Origin: JALHNI01 sp965229305
GTDB lineage: Bacteria; Acidobacteriota; Terriglobia; Bryobacterales; Bryobacteraceae
Direction: 5' to 3'
DNA length: 64,000 nt
Assembly: GCA_965229305.1 (NCBI GenBank)
Contig: CBDDIZ010000033.1
Span: forward strand, 186,001-250,000
Each line of letters opens with the position of its first letter. Within the stretch, counting starts at the first letter, position 1. This document shows, piece after piece, positions 1 to 9,093 of the stretch. Position numbers and translations under genes: made by a program. The notes beneath the pieces were generated by a model. It saw only the letters and a list, made by a program, of their open reading frames with translations. It was not told the origin of the DNA and searched no databases.

Positions 1-1
1 C

Positions 2-1471
2 GGATTTCCTCTGGAGTTTCCGGTGATGTCGCTGGCCGAGATGCTGATGAAGCCCACGGCGATGCTCTTCCGGAATCTGATGTCGATGGAGGTGGAGGAA
101 AGCATTCGCGCGCACCCACTGGACGCGGTGATGCTGTTGGCTGGGTGCGACAAGACCACACCGGCGATGCTGATGGGAGCAGCCAGTGCCGACATCCCGG
201 CCATGCTGGTGACGAGTGGTCCGATGCTGGCCGGGGATTGGCACGGACGAAAACTCGGGGCCGGCACAGACGGTCGCAAGCTGTTCGATCTCTATCGGGC
301 AGGCGAGTTGAGTGAGCGGGAAATGGGCGAGGTGGAGTGCGCACTGGGACGATCAGCCGGGACGTGCACGGTGATGGGTACCGCCTCAACAATGGCGATT
401 CTGAGCGAGGCGCTGGGGATGTCCCCGACGGGCAGTGCCGCGATCCCGGCACCAGACGCCCGAAGGTTAGCGATGGCGGAAGAGGCCGGACGGAGAGTCG
501 TCCAGTTAGCGCGCGAAGATCTACGACCCTCGAAGATTTTGACGCGCGCTGCGTTTGAGAATGCGCTGCGGGTCCAGATGGCGATTGGCGGATCGACGAA
601 TGCCGTGGTTCATCTTTTGGCGATCGCGGGGCGAGTGGGAGTGAAGCTAACGCTCGACGACTTCGACCAGATCTCACGCGAGACGCCCTGGCTGGTGAAC
701 TTGAAGCCCTCCGGCGAATATCTGATGGAGGATTTCTTCTCGGCGGGCGGGGTGCCAGCGGTGATGCGGGAGTTACTTGATCAGCTAGATACGGAGGCGC
801 TGACCGTTGGCGGCGGGACGATCGGGGAAGCGGTTAGTCAAGCAGCTTGTTACAACCGCGAGGTGATTCGAGAGCGAAGTCGGAGCCTGGCAGTCGAAGG
901 GGGAACGGCCATTCTTTATGGCAATTTAGCGCCGGATGGAGCGGTTATCAAACCCACGGCAGCGTCACCGCAGTTGCTTCAACATCGTGGACGAGCCTTG
1001 GCCTTCGAGTCGCGCGATGAGTTACTAGCGCGAATCGATACCGAGGATTTGCCCGTCGACGAAAGTACGGTCCTGGTAATGAAGAATGGTGGTCCGAAAG
1101 GAGCACCCGGCATGCCGGAATGGGGCCAAATACCCTTGCCCAAGAAACTGCTTCGGCAGGGCGTGAAAGACATGGTGCGGATCTCCGATGCAAGGATGAG
1201 CGGCACGAGCTTTGGAACAGTGGTCCTTCATGTTACGCCCGAGAGCGCGGCCGGTGGCCCCCTGGCCTTGGTCCAGACCGGTGACGAAATCTCGCTGGAC
1301 GTCGCTGGACGGCGAGTGGACCTACTGGTACCAGAGGAGGAGTTGGCTAAGCGACGCGAGCAGTGGCAACAGCCCTCACCGGTCTACCAAAGGGGCTACG
1401 GAAAGCTTTTCTTGGATCATGTGGAGCAGGCGAATCTAGGATGCGATTTCGATTTCCTCCGATCGCGCTAG
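2..1471 (+). CDS. IlvD/Edd family dehydratase (sugar-acid or dihydroxy-acid), 5' truncated by window edge
   Basis: The reading frame is open from base 2, so the true start lies upstream. Visible are the GCDKTTP motif carrying one Fe-S cysteine, the GRSAGTCTVMG motif carrying another, a GGSTNAVVHL segment and the C-terminal MSGTSFGTVVLHVTPE signature, all hallmarks of the IlvD/Edd family. The family dehydrates dihydroxy acids or aldonic acids using an iron-sulfur cluster and Mg2+. The motif variants (CDKTTPAMLMGAAS) resemble the pentonate dehydratases (L-arabonate or D-xylonate) more than IlvD of branched-chain synthesis, and the downstream ACS-type permease agrees with sugar-acid catabolism. 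This substrate assignment is inference. The next gene starts inside this one (31-bp overlap), so the three plus-strand genes probably form one operon. Confidence 0.85.
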   Translation, partial: GFPLEFPVMSLAEMLMKPTAMLFRNLMSMEVEESIRAHPLDAVMLLAGCDKTTPAMLMGAASADIPAMLVTSGPMLAGDWHGRKLGAGTDGRKLFDLYRAGELSEREMGEVECALGRSAGTCTVMGTASTMAILSEALGMSPTGSAAIPAPDARRLAMAEEAGRRVVQLAREDLRPSKILTRAAFENALRVQMAIGGSTNAVVHLLAIAGRVGVKLTLDDFDQISRETPWLVNLKPSGEYLMEDFFSAGGVPAVMRELLDQLDTEALTVGGGTIGEAVSQAACYNREVIRERSRSLAVEGGTAILYGNLAPDGAVIKPTAASPQLLQHRGRALAFESRDELLARIDTEDLPVDESTVLVMKNGGPKGAPGMPEWGQIPLPKKLLRQGVKDMVRISDARMSGTSFGTVVLHVTPESAAGGPLALVQTGDEISLDVAGRRVDLLVPEEELAKRREQWQQPSPVYQRGYGKLFLDHVEQANLGCDFDFLRSR

Positions 1472-3036
1472 CCTTCGCATTCTTCGCGCTCTTTCTGGCC
1501 GCAAATCGCTCAGCGTACCAAGGATACTTTTCGGACGACGATCTCGACAACCTCGTCAACACACAGCTTTACGGGCTAGATGCTTTTGTACGTAGCTTTT
1601 TCTCGTTGACCTACGATCAGTACAACTTTCGCCCGGTCGGACATTTGGTGTATCGCTGGATGGCGCAGACGGTGGGCCTGACGTTCTGGCCTTATGTCGC
1701 ACTGATGCAGGCGCTCTTCTTCGTCACCGTTCTCTTGCTCTATCGAACGACTTCACCGTTGATCGGGCAACGTGGCGCGGCGATTGCGACATTCCTATTC
1801 GCATTCCATCCAGCCCTCATCGCGGCGCATTGGAAGCCGATGTACCTTTTCGATGTCCTTTGCGGATTCGCCCTACTGCTGGCGTACTTGAGCTACCGAC
1901 GAGGCTGGTGGATCTTGGCACTGGCATTGTTCTGGTGCGGCTACAAGGCAAAAGAAATCGCGGTTCTCTTTCCTGTCGTGCTCATGATCGAGGAACTCCT
2001 TAACCAGCGCAAGTGGATGCGTGTTATTCCTTTCTTCTTGCTTTCGGGAACATTAGGCATACAAGCATTGACGGCCAATCACGCCCGTCCGCCTTCGCCT
2101 TATACACTGGCGTTCACAGCGGCGGCTATCGCTACCTGCGCGCGATATTACCTACTGCAGTCCTGGGGCATTCCTTGGATCAGCTTGGCGGGATGGAGAT
2201 GGGCGCAGGACTCACGTCGGTGGATGATACTCGGCGTTACGGCGGCGGCGTTACTTCTTGGGCCACTGCTGTTCCTCCCCGGTAGACTCTTCGCAGTCTA
2301 CTTATTCGTGCCATTACTCTTTGGCAGTATTGCAATGGGCGCGGTTCTGGCACGCTGCGGCACGGTCGTGCTTACAGTAGGTGCTCTGTTTTTCCTGGCC
2401 ATCGGATTGAAGGAACTGCGAGCCTTCCGCCGCGTTGAGCTGGCACAAGCGACCACGACGAGAAGTTTCGTCACCGCGACGTGCAAGGCGTTCACGGGCC
2501 AACCCCGACTTGACCAAGCCGTCTATGAAGGGGGGCCGGTTGGATTAAATGTTTGGGGTGTCGAAGGAGCGATTCGTTTGTGCAGCGGCAACTTGAGTTT
2601 GAAGCTACGTCGGTTTGACCTACGTACGCTTGAGGTGGGAGAGTCCGTGGTGCGCTGGTCAAGCGGCGGCCCGAAAGGTGAGTTCGTCGAGATTCGTCCG
2701 TTCGCGGGAGAGTTGGCCGGCGACTGGCATGAGTGGGAAGGCGCGTATCGATGGATGGGGCAACACGGAACCATCACCATTGAGACGAGGGCTCAGGACA
2801 CAACGCTCGTCGTGGACTTGGCCGCTGCACAGGCTGACGAAGCGGAGGCACGGGTGGACAGTCGATCACTCGGCAAGCTGCGTCTCGCCAGTCATGGTGA
2901 GCAGACCTTGAAGTGGGCGATTCCGTCGATGCAAGGTCCGAAAGCGTTGGAGTTGATCGCATGGCCGGCGGTTAGGCCGGCGGGAGACCCACGCAGTCTG
3001 ACGTTGGCGGTTCGAGATGTAAGGACGACCCCATGA
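1441..3036 (+). CDS. polytopic membrane protein, possible GT-C type glycosyltransferase
   Basis: The protein has 531 residues if it starts at the ATG at 1441, inside the end of the dehydratase gene; a longer frame exists, but its extra N-terminus is just the other gene read out of frame. A first membrane segment (about residues 8-24) is followed by a loop with SDDDLDNL. An acidic pair after helix 1 is typical of GT-C enzymes (PMT/ArnT-like). About eight further hydrophobic segments follow up to about residue 330. The last 200 residues are soluble and beta-rich. I do not recognise a specific family. It could transfer sugars to lipids or proteins at the membrane, but this is only a structural guess. 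Confidence 0.6.
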   Translation: MRFRFPPIALAFAFFALFLAANRSAYQGYFSDDDLDNLVNTQLYGLDAFVRSFFSLTYDQYNFRPVGHLVYRWMAQTVGLTFWPYVALMQALFFVTVLLLYRTTSPLIGQRGAAIATFLFAFHPALIAAHWKPMYLFDVLCGFALLLAYLSYRRGWWILALALFWCGYKAKEIAVLFPVVLMIEELLNQRKWMRVIPFFLLSGTLGIQALTANHARPPSPYTLAFTAAAIATCARYYLLQSWGIPWISLAGWRWAQDSRRWMILGVTAAALLLGPLLFLPGRLFAVYLFVPLLFGSIAMGAVLARCGTVVLTVGALFFLAIGLKELRAFRRVELAQATTTRSFVTATCKAFTGQPRLDQAVYEGGPVGLNVWGVEGAIRLCSGNLSLKLRRFDLRTLEVGESVVRWSSGGPKGEFVEIRPFAGELAGDWHEWEGAYRWMGQHGTITIETRAQDTTLVVDLAAAQADEAEARVDSRSLGKLRLASHGEQTLKWAIPSMQGPKALELIAWPAVRPAGDPRSLTLAVRDVRTTP

Positions 3037-4226
3037 AGATCGCCATCTCATTGTTACTTTGCTTGGCCACGATGCTGAATTACATGGATCGGCTGGCCCT
3101 GGGCGTGGTCTCGGTTGATATCAGGCGGGAGTTTCGCCTGGATGAGAGCGATTATGGACTCATTGTCGCGGTGTTCATGTTGGCATACGCAATCATGTAC
3201 GCAGGCTCCGGTTACATTGTGGATCGTCTGGGAACGCGAAAGGGCTTCGCGGTGTTCGTCATCGCTTGGTCGGCTGCGCAGATGCTTCATGGACTGGCCG
3301 TCGGAAAGTGGAGCCTCGCCGCGTGCCGGTTCGCCCTGGGGCTAGCGGAACCCGGAAACTGGCCAGCCGCGGCGAAGGCGGTGAAAGAGTGGTTTCCCTC
3401 GGAACGCCGGTCGCTGGGAATCGGCATCTTTAACTCCGGCTCGTCGCTGGGATCAGCACTGGCGCAGCCGCTGGTGGCGGGCTTGGCGATCTGGGCGGGC
3501 TGGCGATACGCCTTCGTGGTAACCGGCGCGTTGGGCCTCGTGTGGGTGGCCGCTTGGCTCTGGACTTATCGGACTGGTCCCCTGGCGAAGCCGGTGGCGT
3601 TGTGCAAGCCGGACTGGCGGCGGGTCATTAGGAGCCGCGGATGTTGGACACTAATCCTAGCTCGCTTCCTGACTGACCCCGTGGTTTACTTTGTGAGCTT
3701 CTGGCTACCGGAGTATCTACGACGGGAACGCGGCTTTGACTTATCGATGGTCGCTCAGTACGCGTGGGTGCCATTTATCTTTGGCGACGTCGGTTACCTA
3801 CTCGGCGGTTGGTTGGGTGGCAAGCTGATCGACCGCGGTTGGGACCTGCCGCGGTCGCGCAAGACGATTCTATGGATGGGCGCAGCGTGCATGCCGCCAG
3901 CCATGGCAGCGCCATGGCTGCCAGAAGCGTGGATGGCCATCGCGGTGACGTGCTGCGCCTTATTCGGGCACGCACTATGGATCTCCAATCTACTCGCGAT
4001 CCCAACCGATCTCTTTGAGGATCATGAGGTGGGGACGGCGAGTGGGCTGACAGGTACGGGTGGCGCGGTGGGCGGCATGCTCGCCAACCTGGGAACCGGG
4101 TATCTCGTGCAGCAGTTCTCTTACTGGCCGATCTTCCTAGCGGCGGGGATCGTGCATCCTGTGGCGGCTGGTCTTGTGACGTGGCTACTACCGAATCGCT
4201 TCTTCCTGAAGAGAACTCAGGCTTGA
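3033..4226 (+). CDS. MFS transporter, anion:cation symporter (ExuT/GudP-like) type
   Basis: This 397-residue protein begins with the NYMDRLALGVV segment typical of the anion:cation symporter group of MFS carriers, which import hexuronates, glucarate and galactonate. The expected signatures in the first half are present, with DRLGTRKGF after helix 2 and ALGLAEPGNWPAAAKA in the helix 4/5 region, and about 12 hydrophobic segments can be counted. The ATG overlaps the previous stop codon (ATGA), so translation is probably coupled. With the upstream dehydratase it suggests uptake and breakdown of a sugar acid. The substrate cannot be read from the sequence. It ends convergently, with a 10-bp overlap with the next gene. 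Confidence 0.85.
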   Translation: MKIAISLLLCLATMLNYMDRLALGVVSVDIRREFRLDESDYGLIVAVFMLAYAIMYAGSGYIVDRLGTRKGFAVFVIAWSAAQMLHGLAVGKWSLAACRFALGLAEPGNWPAAAKAVKEWFPSERRSLGIGIFNSGSSLGSALAQPLVAGLAIWAGWRYAFVVTGALGLVWVAAWLWTYRTGPLAKPVALCKPDWRRVIRSRGCWTLILARFLTDPVVYFVSFWLPEYLRRERGFDLSMVAQYAWVPFIFGDVGYLLGGWLGGKLIDRGWDLPRSRKTILWMGAACMPPAMAAPWLPEAWMAIAVTCCALFGHALWISNLLAIPTDLFEDHEVGTASGLTGTGGAVGGMLANLGTGYLVQQFSYWPIFLAAGIVHPVAAGLVTWLLPNRFFLKRTQA

Positions 4227-5119
4227 ACCCGCTTCGTATCGAATAAACGCAGGGCCTGAGCGGGAGAAAGAACGGTAGACAGTAAGAGAGACTTCGCCTC
4301 TGAGCCAACTTGGAGGCGCTCAAGCAAGGCCATTAAATCAGGGCTTGCCAACTTATCGGGAGCCATTTTGACCAGATTTCCGAGCAGGCGCACCATATCC
4401 GCCGCGCCGGAGGCATCACGTTCGGAGCCCATGACCGCTTCTCCGGCAAGCAGCACCGACTCGTCGAGCTTGACGCCTCCGCTGACCTCAACGACGTTGC
4501 TGAAAAACGGCGCGTACTTCGTAGCGAGGTCAACGAGGGCGTCGTCGATTCGACTGACCATCGTGGCCCTCGGCTGATTGGTCAGCAACCAAAGGTCATG
4601 GCGAGCACTTAGCTGCTGGGCGCGTTGCAAGAGCGAGGCCGCAAGACGAGCCCCGCCGGCGCCGTGCAAAGTTAGCGCTCCGCGCACACTGGCAGCATCG
4701 CCCGCGAAGGCTAAACCCTTCGCCGGAAACGCGATCAGCCCGTCATCGGAAGTGCGCAATAGATCGGGCGAGGCTAGCTCGGTGGAAGAACCATTTTTCA
4801 ACATGTGGCCGCGAAGTCGGGCCGAGTCGAACAGGCCCTGAGCAATGACGAGGCTACGGGTGTTTCCGTAGCTTGCGATGAGGATTTCGCGAAGCTCGCG
4901 ACGAGGGTCTAGCCCAGACAGGTCGAGCAGTTGGGCGAACTGCGGTTCTTCCGATCGAACGCTCGCCAGAAGTTCGGCTCCCACGGGCGAAGCCATGACG
5001 CGACCCAGGTGGATTCCAGTCAACGAAGTGGCTCCGGCCGGAAGCATCTCTATCGGCGACACTTCGGTGCCAAGGGCGGCGAGAGGGGCAAGAAGCGCGA
5101 AGTGTCGGCGTGTGAGCAT
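4217..5119 (-). CDS. secreted hypothetical protein
   Basis: The product has 300 residues and starts MLTRRHFALLAPLAAL, an export signal with an arginine pair that could use the Tat or Sec route. The mature part is rich in Ala and Leu and has no catalytic motif that I recognise. It reads like the acidobacterial secreted proteins that report a per-protein value (segments such as GLAFAGDAASVRGAL), but no function follows from that. It lies just 4 bp downstream of the ribBA reading frame on the same strand and may be co-transcribed with it. Confidence 0.6.
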   Translation of the reverse strand: MLTRRHFALLAPLAALGTEVSPIEMLPAGATSLTGIHLGRVMASPVGAELLASVRSEEPQFAQLLDLSGLDPRRELREILIASYGNTRSLVIAQGLFDSARLRGHMLKNGSSTELASPDLLRTSDDGLIAFPAKGLAFAGDAASVRGALTLHGAGGARLAASLLQRAQQLSARHDLWLLTNQPRATMVSRIDDALVDLATKYAPFFSNVVEVSGGVKLDESVLLAGEAVMGSERDASGAADMVRLLGNLVKMAPDKLASPDLMALLERLQVGSEAKSLLLSTVLSPAQALRLFDTKRVQA

Positions 5120-5123
5120 GAGG

Positions 5124-6286
5124 CTACAAGGTGGAACGCGCGTCGGTAGAGATGGGTTCCGCCGAATGCAAGGTCACAGGAACTTGATCGACAATCTCCA
5201 CGCCGAAGCCTTCCAAGCCGGGCACTTTGCGGGGATGGTTCGTCAACAGCCGAATCTGTTTCAGGCCCAAATCGGCGAGGATCTGCGCACCGATTCCGGC
5301 CTCGTGCTGCGTCTCGTTGTGCGGATCGGAGGGGGTGAAGCGTTGGAAATCATCGCCATGCGTGAGGATGCGATCGCCATCAGTGCGAAGCCCTAGTCCA
5401 CTTTGGTGCAGGTAGACGACTACGCCAGCGCCTTCCCGGGCGATGATCGCTAGCGACTGATCGAGTACCTCGCGGCAACGGCAACGGCGAGAGCCGAAAA
5501 CATCGCCGTAAATACAGTGTGAGTGCATGCGGACGAGCGCCGCGGGGGCGATGTTGTGGTTCGCCGTAGACCAGGGCAAGATGACGCTCGCCACTCATCG
5601 AACTCGAATAGCTGAGCGTGCGAAACTCGCCGTAACTGGTGCTGACGGAGCCCACGGCGCGGCGCTGGATTGAAGCGCTCATGCTGCATGCGATAGCGAA
5701 TCAGATCCGCCACAGTGATGAGCTTCAGTTGGTGCTTCTGGCAAAAGCTCACGAGGTCCGGCAGCCTGGACATCGAGCCATCGTCGTTCATGATTTCGCA
5801 GATTACTCCACCGGCGGAAAGTCCGGCGAGGCGCGCGAGATCAACGGCCGCTTCGGTTTGTCCAGCGCGAACCAGGACACCGCCCTCCCGGGCGCGTAGC
5901 GGAAAGACGTGCCCGGGTCGTGCTAAGTCTTCAGCGCGAGTTGAGGCTTGCATACAGAGGCGGATGGTGTGAGAGCGATCCGCCGCTGAGATCCCGGTGG
6001 AGACGCCTTCTCGGGCATCAATCGACTCGGTGAACGCGGTACCAAAGTTCGAAGTGTTCTTCGGCGACATTAGCGGCAGCCCGAGGGCGTCGCATCGTTC
6101 GGGACTGAGCGCCAGGCAAATCAGACCACGGCCATGAACAGCCATGAAGTTGATGATGTCGGGAGTGACGAACTCAGCGGCAACGGTGAGGTCGCCCTCG
6201 TTCTCACGATCCTCGTCATCCACGACCACGAGCATGCGCCCCCGTCGGAAATCATCCAAGGCTTCAGGAATCGAGGCAAAGGGCAT
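5124..6286 (-). pseudogene. ribBA: ribBA: DHBP synthase / GTP cyclohydrolase II fusion, interrupted by two frameshifts
   Basis: The N-terminal 200 residues are a good RibB (3,4-dihydroxy-2-butanone 4-phosphate synthase), with DDEDRENEGDL, the THIS-equivalent segment ISAADRSHTI and RPGHVFPL. Start is ATG at 6286. The RibA part (GTP cyclohydrolase II) is spread over three frames. Near 5670 one extra base moves the frame to one reading SIQRRAVGSVSTSYGEFRT, and near 5555-5565 a second extra base moves it to one reading VRMHSHCIYGDVFGSRRC. Both shifts are single-base gains. The RibA part keeps the zinc cysteines (C in HSHC, C in RRCRC) but lacks the usual QEGRGIGL and the middle helix, having YLHQSGLGL instead. 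Either the gene is decaying or the assembly has two indels here. No FMN riboswitch is visible upstream. Confidence 0.75.
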
Positions 6287-6503
6287 TACGCTTCTATTGT
6301 ACCGGCATTCTAACCGTCCCATTTTCTTCTACTTAGCGCGCCCCGGCAGGCGACCACGTTAAAGGCCAAAAGGCGTTCACTACGTTTTCGAAGATTTTAA
6401 GTCCTTCCTTTTGTTCAACTTGATCATTTTTTGCGACCAGGTGGGAGGAGGTCGATTGGGTAGTCTCAAGTCGGGTGAAGAGGAAAGCAGCCCAACACAC
6501 CGG

Positions 6504-7617
6504 ATGAATAACTCCAAAAGAAAGGCGACACGATGGCGCGACATTGGATACACCCCCTTACCGTCCCAGGCGCGCTTTCATCGATTGAGGACCCGGTTCA
6601 AGGGATTCTCCGGGCCGGTGGGCTCGGGAAAGAGCGCGGCCCTGTGCCAGGAAGCGATTCGCCGGGCATATCAGAATCCCGGCAGGCAAGGCCTACTTGG
6701 CGCGCCGACCTACGCGATGCTGCGGGATGCTACTCAGCATGCGCTGGTCGAAATGCTGGAGCGGAACGAGTTGCCCTATGAACTGAACCGCTCACAGAAC
6801 TATGTGGTGATTGAGGAATGTCGCTCAAAGATTCTGTTCCGGTCCATGGAAGAATATGAGCGCCTGCGAGGTACAAACCTCGCGTGGTTCGGATTGGATG
6901 AGCTGACTTACACGGCCGAAGAGGCATGGCTAAGGTGGAAGCGCGGTTACGTGATCCCTTGGCTAAGGCACTGTGCGGCTTCGCAGTGTGGATACCGAAT
7001 GGTTATGAATGGCGTATGGCCCACCCAAAGGCTGGTCACAAAAGGGGATGAAAACGGGGATAGTAGGAGAGCCGCAGGCGATGGAGACCGGGTTCGGTCT
7101 GGCCGTTCGTGCGCGACTTCTTCGGCAGTCCGGCGAGCGGACGCTATACGCATCCCTTGTACTGGCCCGACGTTCGCGTCGCCGCCGGCCGAGTTGACCG
7201 TCACGAACGTATACGGCACCTCCGACATCACGAAACGCAATTTGACACTCAGCGCCGATCTTGTGGCTCCGAACGCTCTCGGGTGGCCAACTCACCATTC
7301 AGTCCGAAGGTCCGTTGGCCATTGGGTCGAGTATCGCGCCGATTTTATTTGTCGAGCGGCGCCAAGCCATTCGCGACATTACAGCGGTGGTGGCCGACGC
7401 GCCCGTCGGCGACGAAATTGTCGTGCGCGTGTTACGCGGCGGCGTGCCGTACGCCGAGGTCACGATTGCCGCCGGCATGACCCAGTCCGGCCCTATGAGC
7501 GGTTTCGGTCTACCGCCGCTCGAATCGGGCGAGCGACTCACGGTCGATATCATGAACGTTCCGTCGTCCGATGTCGGCACGCCGGGGCGGGATCTCACGG
7601 TAACTCTCAGCCGTTAA
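6504..7617 (+). pseudogene. decayed phage fragment: terminase large subunit N-part joined to tail-like protein C-part
   Basis: From 6504 to about 7010 the frame reads a terminase-like ATPase: Walker A GPVGSGKSAALC, then APTYAMLRDAT, and a Walker B-like LAWFGLDELTY. After that the reading moves between frames. One frame (from 7109) gives RDFFGSPASGRYTHPLYWPD, another gives LTVTNVYGTSDITKRNL, and the last (7261-7617) gives about 118 residues ending PGRDLTVTLSR. The second half resembles phage structural proteins that carry GLPPLESGERLTVDI-type repeats. This is a deletion remnant with several frame changes, not a working packaging gene. No integrase or attachment site is visible nearby. Confidence 0.65.
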
Positions 7618-7650
7618 AGATGCTCTAATTGGAAGTGAAAGGAAATCCCG

Positions 7651-8136
7651 ATGGAAGTCGAAATGAAAATTCGGACTCTGATGATGGATCCCGTCACTCA
7701 AATGCCCATCGTGATTCTTCGCGACGTGGCCGGCGATACGATTCTGCCCATCTGGGTAGGAGTGTATGAGGCGAACGCCATTGCGCTCGAGATTGAGAAG
7801 GTCTCCACGCCGCGCCCGATGACCCATGATCTGATTAAGACCATCGTTACGGGGCTCGACGTCACCGTTCAGAAGGTTGTCGTCAACGAGTTAAAGGACG
7901 ACACCTTCTACGCGCTGATCTGGATGGACAAAGGCGGCGAGTCCGTCTCGGTGGATGCCCGGCCGAGCGACGCGTTGGCACTCGCCCTCCGGCTCGATTG
8001 TCCGATTTACGTCGACGATCAGGTCTTGAAGACGTCGAAGATGGTCACCACGGCCAGCGACAAGAACAACAATGAAGAGCTGCGCCGGTGGCTTGAGCAG
8101 TTGAACGACGAAGACTTCGGCCGCTACAAGATGTAG
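7651..8136 (+). CDS. DUF151 / bifunctional nuclease (BFN) domain protein
   Basis: The 161-residue protein matches the DUF151 fold over residues 5-130: MKIRTLMMDPVTQMPIV, LPIWVGVYEANAIALEIE, the DARPSDALALALR signature and a C-terminal tail with EELRRWLEQLNDEDFGRYK. Family members such as TM0160 are small dimeric proteins with reported nuclease activity. The biological role in most bacteria is unclear. Two starts are possible, ATG 7651 and the in-frame ATG 7663. The next two plus-strand genes follow with 6- and 15-bp gaps, suggesting one transcript. Confidence 0.9.
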   Translation: MEVEMKIRTLMMDPVTQMPIVILRDVAGDTILPIWVGVYEANAIALEIEKVSTPRPMTHDLIKTIVTGLDVTVQKVVVNELKDDTFYALIWMDKGGESVSVDARPSDALALALRLDCPIYVDDQVLKTSKMVTTASDKNNNEELRRWLEQLNDEDFGRYKM

Positions 8137-8142
8137 GGCCGC

Positions 8143-8454
8143 TTGCTCGAACGCCAACTGCAGCGCCTGCTGGAGGCGCGGATCGAATTCGTTCCCGCGG
8201 ACCTGTCCAGCTACTTCGTCCTCACGCGCGACGGCTACGTCTGCCTAGTGGAGCGTAGCCGAACGGAGCCTCCCGGTTTCGGACCGATCGGTTCCGTCTG
8301 CAAACTCACCGAGCAGGGCTTCGCCGTCGTCACCTGGAATGGCGCGCAGGCCTACTTCACGCTCAAGGACCAGCGCCAGCAAGCCACGCCGGAAGAAGTA
8401 GCTACGTTTCGCCGTTTTGCCGCGGACGTTCGTGCCGCGCTGGCCGAAACCTAA
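8143..8454 (+). CDS. small hypothetical protein
   Basis: The product has 103 residues and begins at a TTG preceded by AGGG, 6 bp after the DUF151 stop. The sequence has a plausible alpha/beta composition (FVLTRDGYVCLVER, PIGSVCKLTEQGFAVV), ends in a helix and shows no signal peptide. I do not recognise a family. Its tight position between the nuclease and the kinase supports a real gene. Confidence 0.6.
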   Translation: MLERQLQRLLEARIEFVPADLSSYFVLTRDGYVCLVERSRTEPPGFGPIGSVCKLTEQGFAVVTWNGAQAYFTLKDQRQQATPEEVATFRRFAADVRAALAET

Positions 8455-8469
8455 GCTACACTGATCAGG

Positions 8470-9093
8470 TTGCAGCCTTACCTGATTGCCATCGCTGGCC
8501 CTTCAGGCGCCGGGAAAAGCTACCTTGCGCATCACCTTGCCGATCGGCTTCCCGCCCCCGCCGCCGTCGTTTCCCTTGACTCGTACTATCGCGAGCTGAC
8601 CGATCTTTCGTTCGACGCACGCTGTGCCTTCAACTACGACCACCCGGACGCCCTCGATCGTCCTTTGCTCATCGAGCAACTCACCGCGATCTCCCGCGGC
8701 CAGTCCGTCGAACGCCCGGTCTATCGTTTCGAAACCCATTCGCGGGCGCCCCACACCGAGCACTTCGACCCGCCCCCGTTCGTGATCCTCGAAGGCATCT
8801 TCGCGCTGCACTTCCCGGAGATCCGCGCACTCAGCCAGCTAAAAGTCTTCGTCGAAACACCCGATGGCTTGTGCTTCGACCGCCGTCTCAAGCGCGACGT
8901 CGTCGAGCGCGAACGCTCTGCCGAATCGGTGACCCAGCAATATCACGACACCGTCCGGCCCATGGCTTACGAGCACGTCTGGCCGACGGCCGCACATGCC
9001 GACCTGATCCTGCCCGGCAATCAAAGCATTGAGAAATCGGTTGACGAAGTGCTGAACTACGTTCGCGCCGCGACTACCGCGGGCAAAGGTTGA
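8470..9093 (+). CDS. udk: uridine kinase-like P-loop kinase
   Basis: The 207-residue protein opens with a Walker A motif, IAGPSGAGKSYLA (about residues 8-20). It has the SLDSYYRELTDL segment that binds substrate in uridine kinases, the FNYDHPDALDR motif, FVILEGIFALHFPEI, and the RRLKRDVVERERSAE lid region. Length and order match Udk, which phosphorylates uridine and cytidine for pyrimidine salvage. The start is a TTG at 8470; no ATG gives a complete domain. It converges with the SBBP gene, and the two reading frames overlap by 20 bp. Confidence 0.85.
   Translation: MQPYLIAIAGPSGAGKSYLAHHLADRLPAPAAVVSLDSYYRELTDLSFDARCAFNYDHPDALDRPLLIEQLTAISRGQSVERPVYRFETHSRAPHTEHFDPPPFVILEGIFALHFPEIRALSQLKVFVETPDGLCFDRRLKRDVVERERSAESVTQQYHDTVRPMAYEHVWPTAAHADLILPGNQSIEKSVDEVLNYVRAATTAGKG

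Noticed and set aside
5124..6286. Programmed frameshift in ribBA
   Set aside because: There are two shifts, both gains of a base, neither at a slippery run; decay or sequencing error is simpler.
6287..6410. FMN riboswitch upstream of ribBA
   Set aside because: None of the conserved RFN segments is visible on the minus strand.
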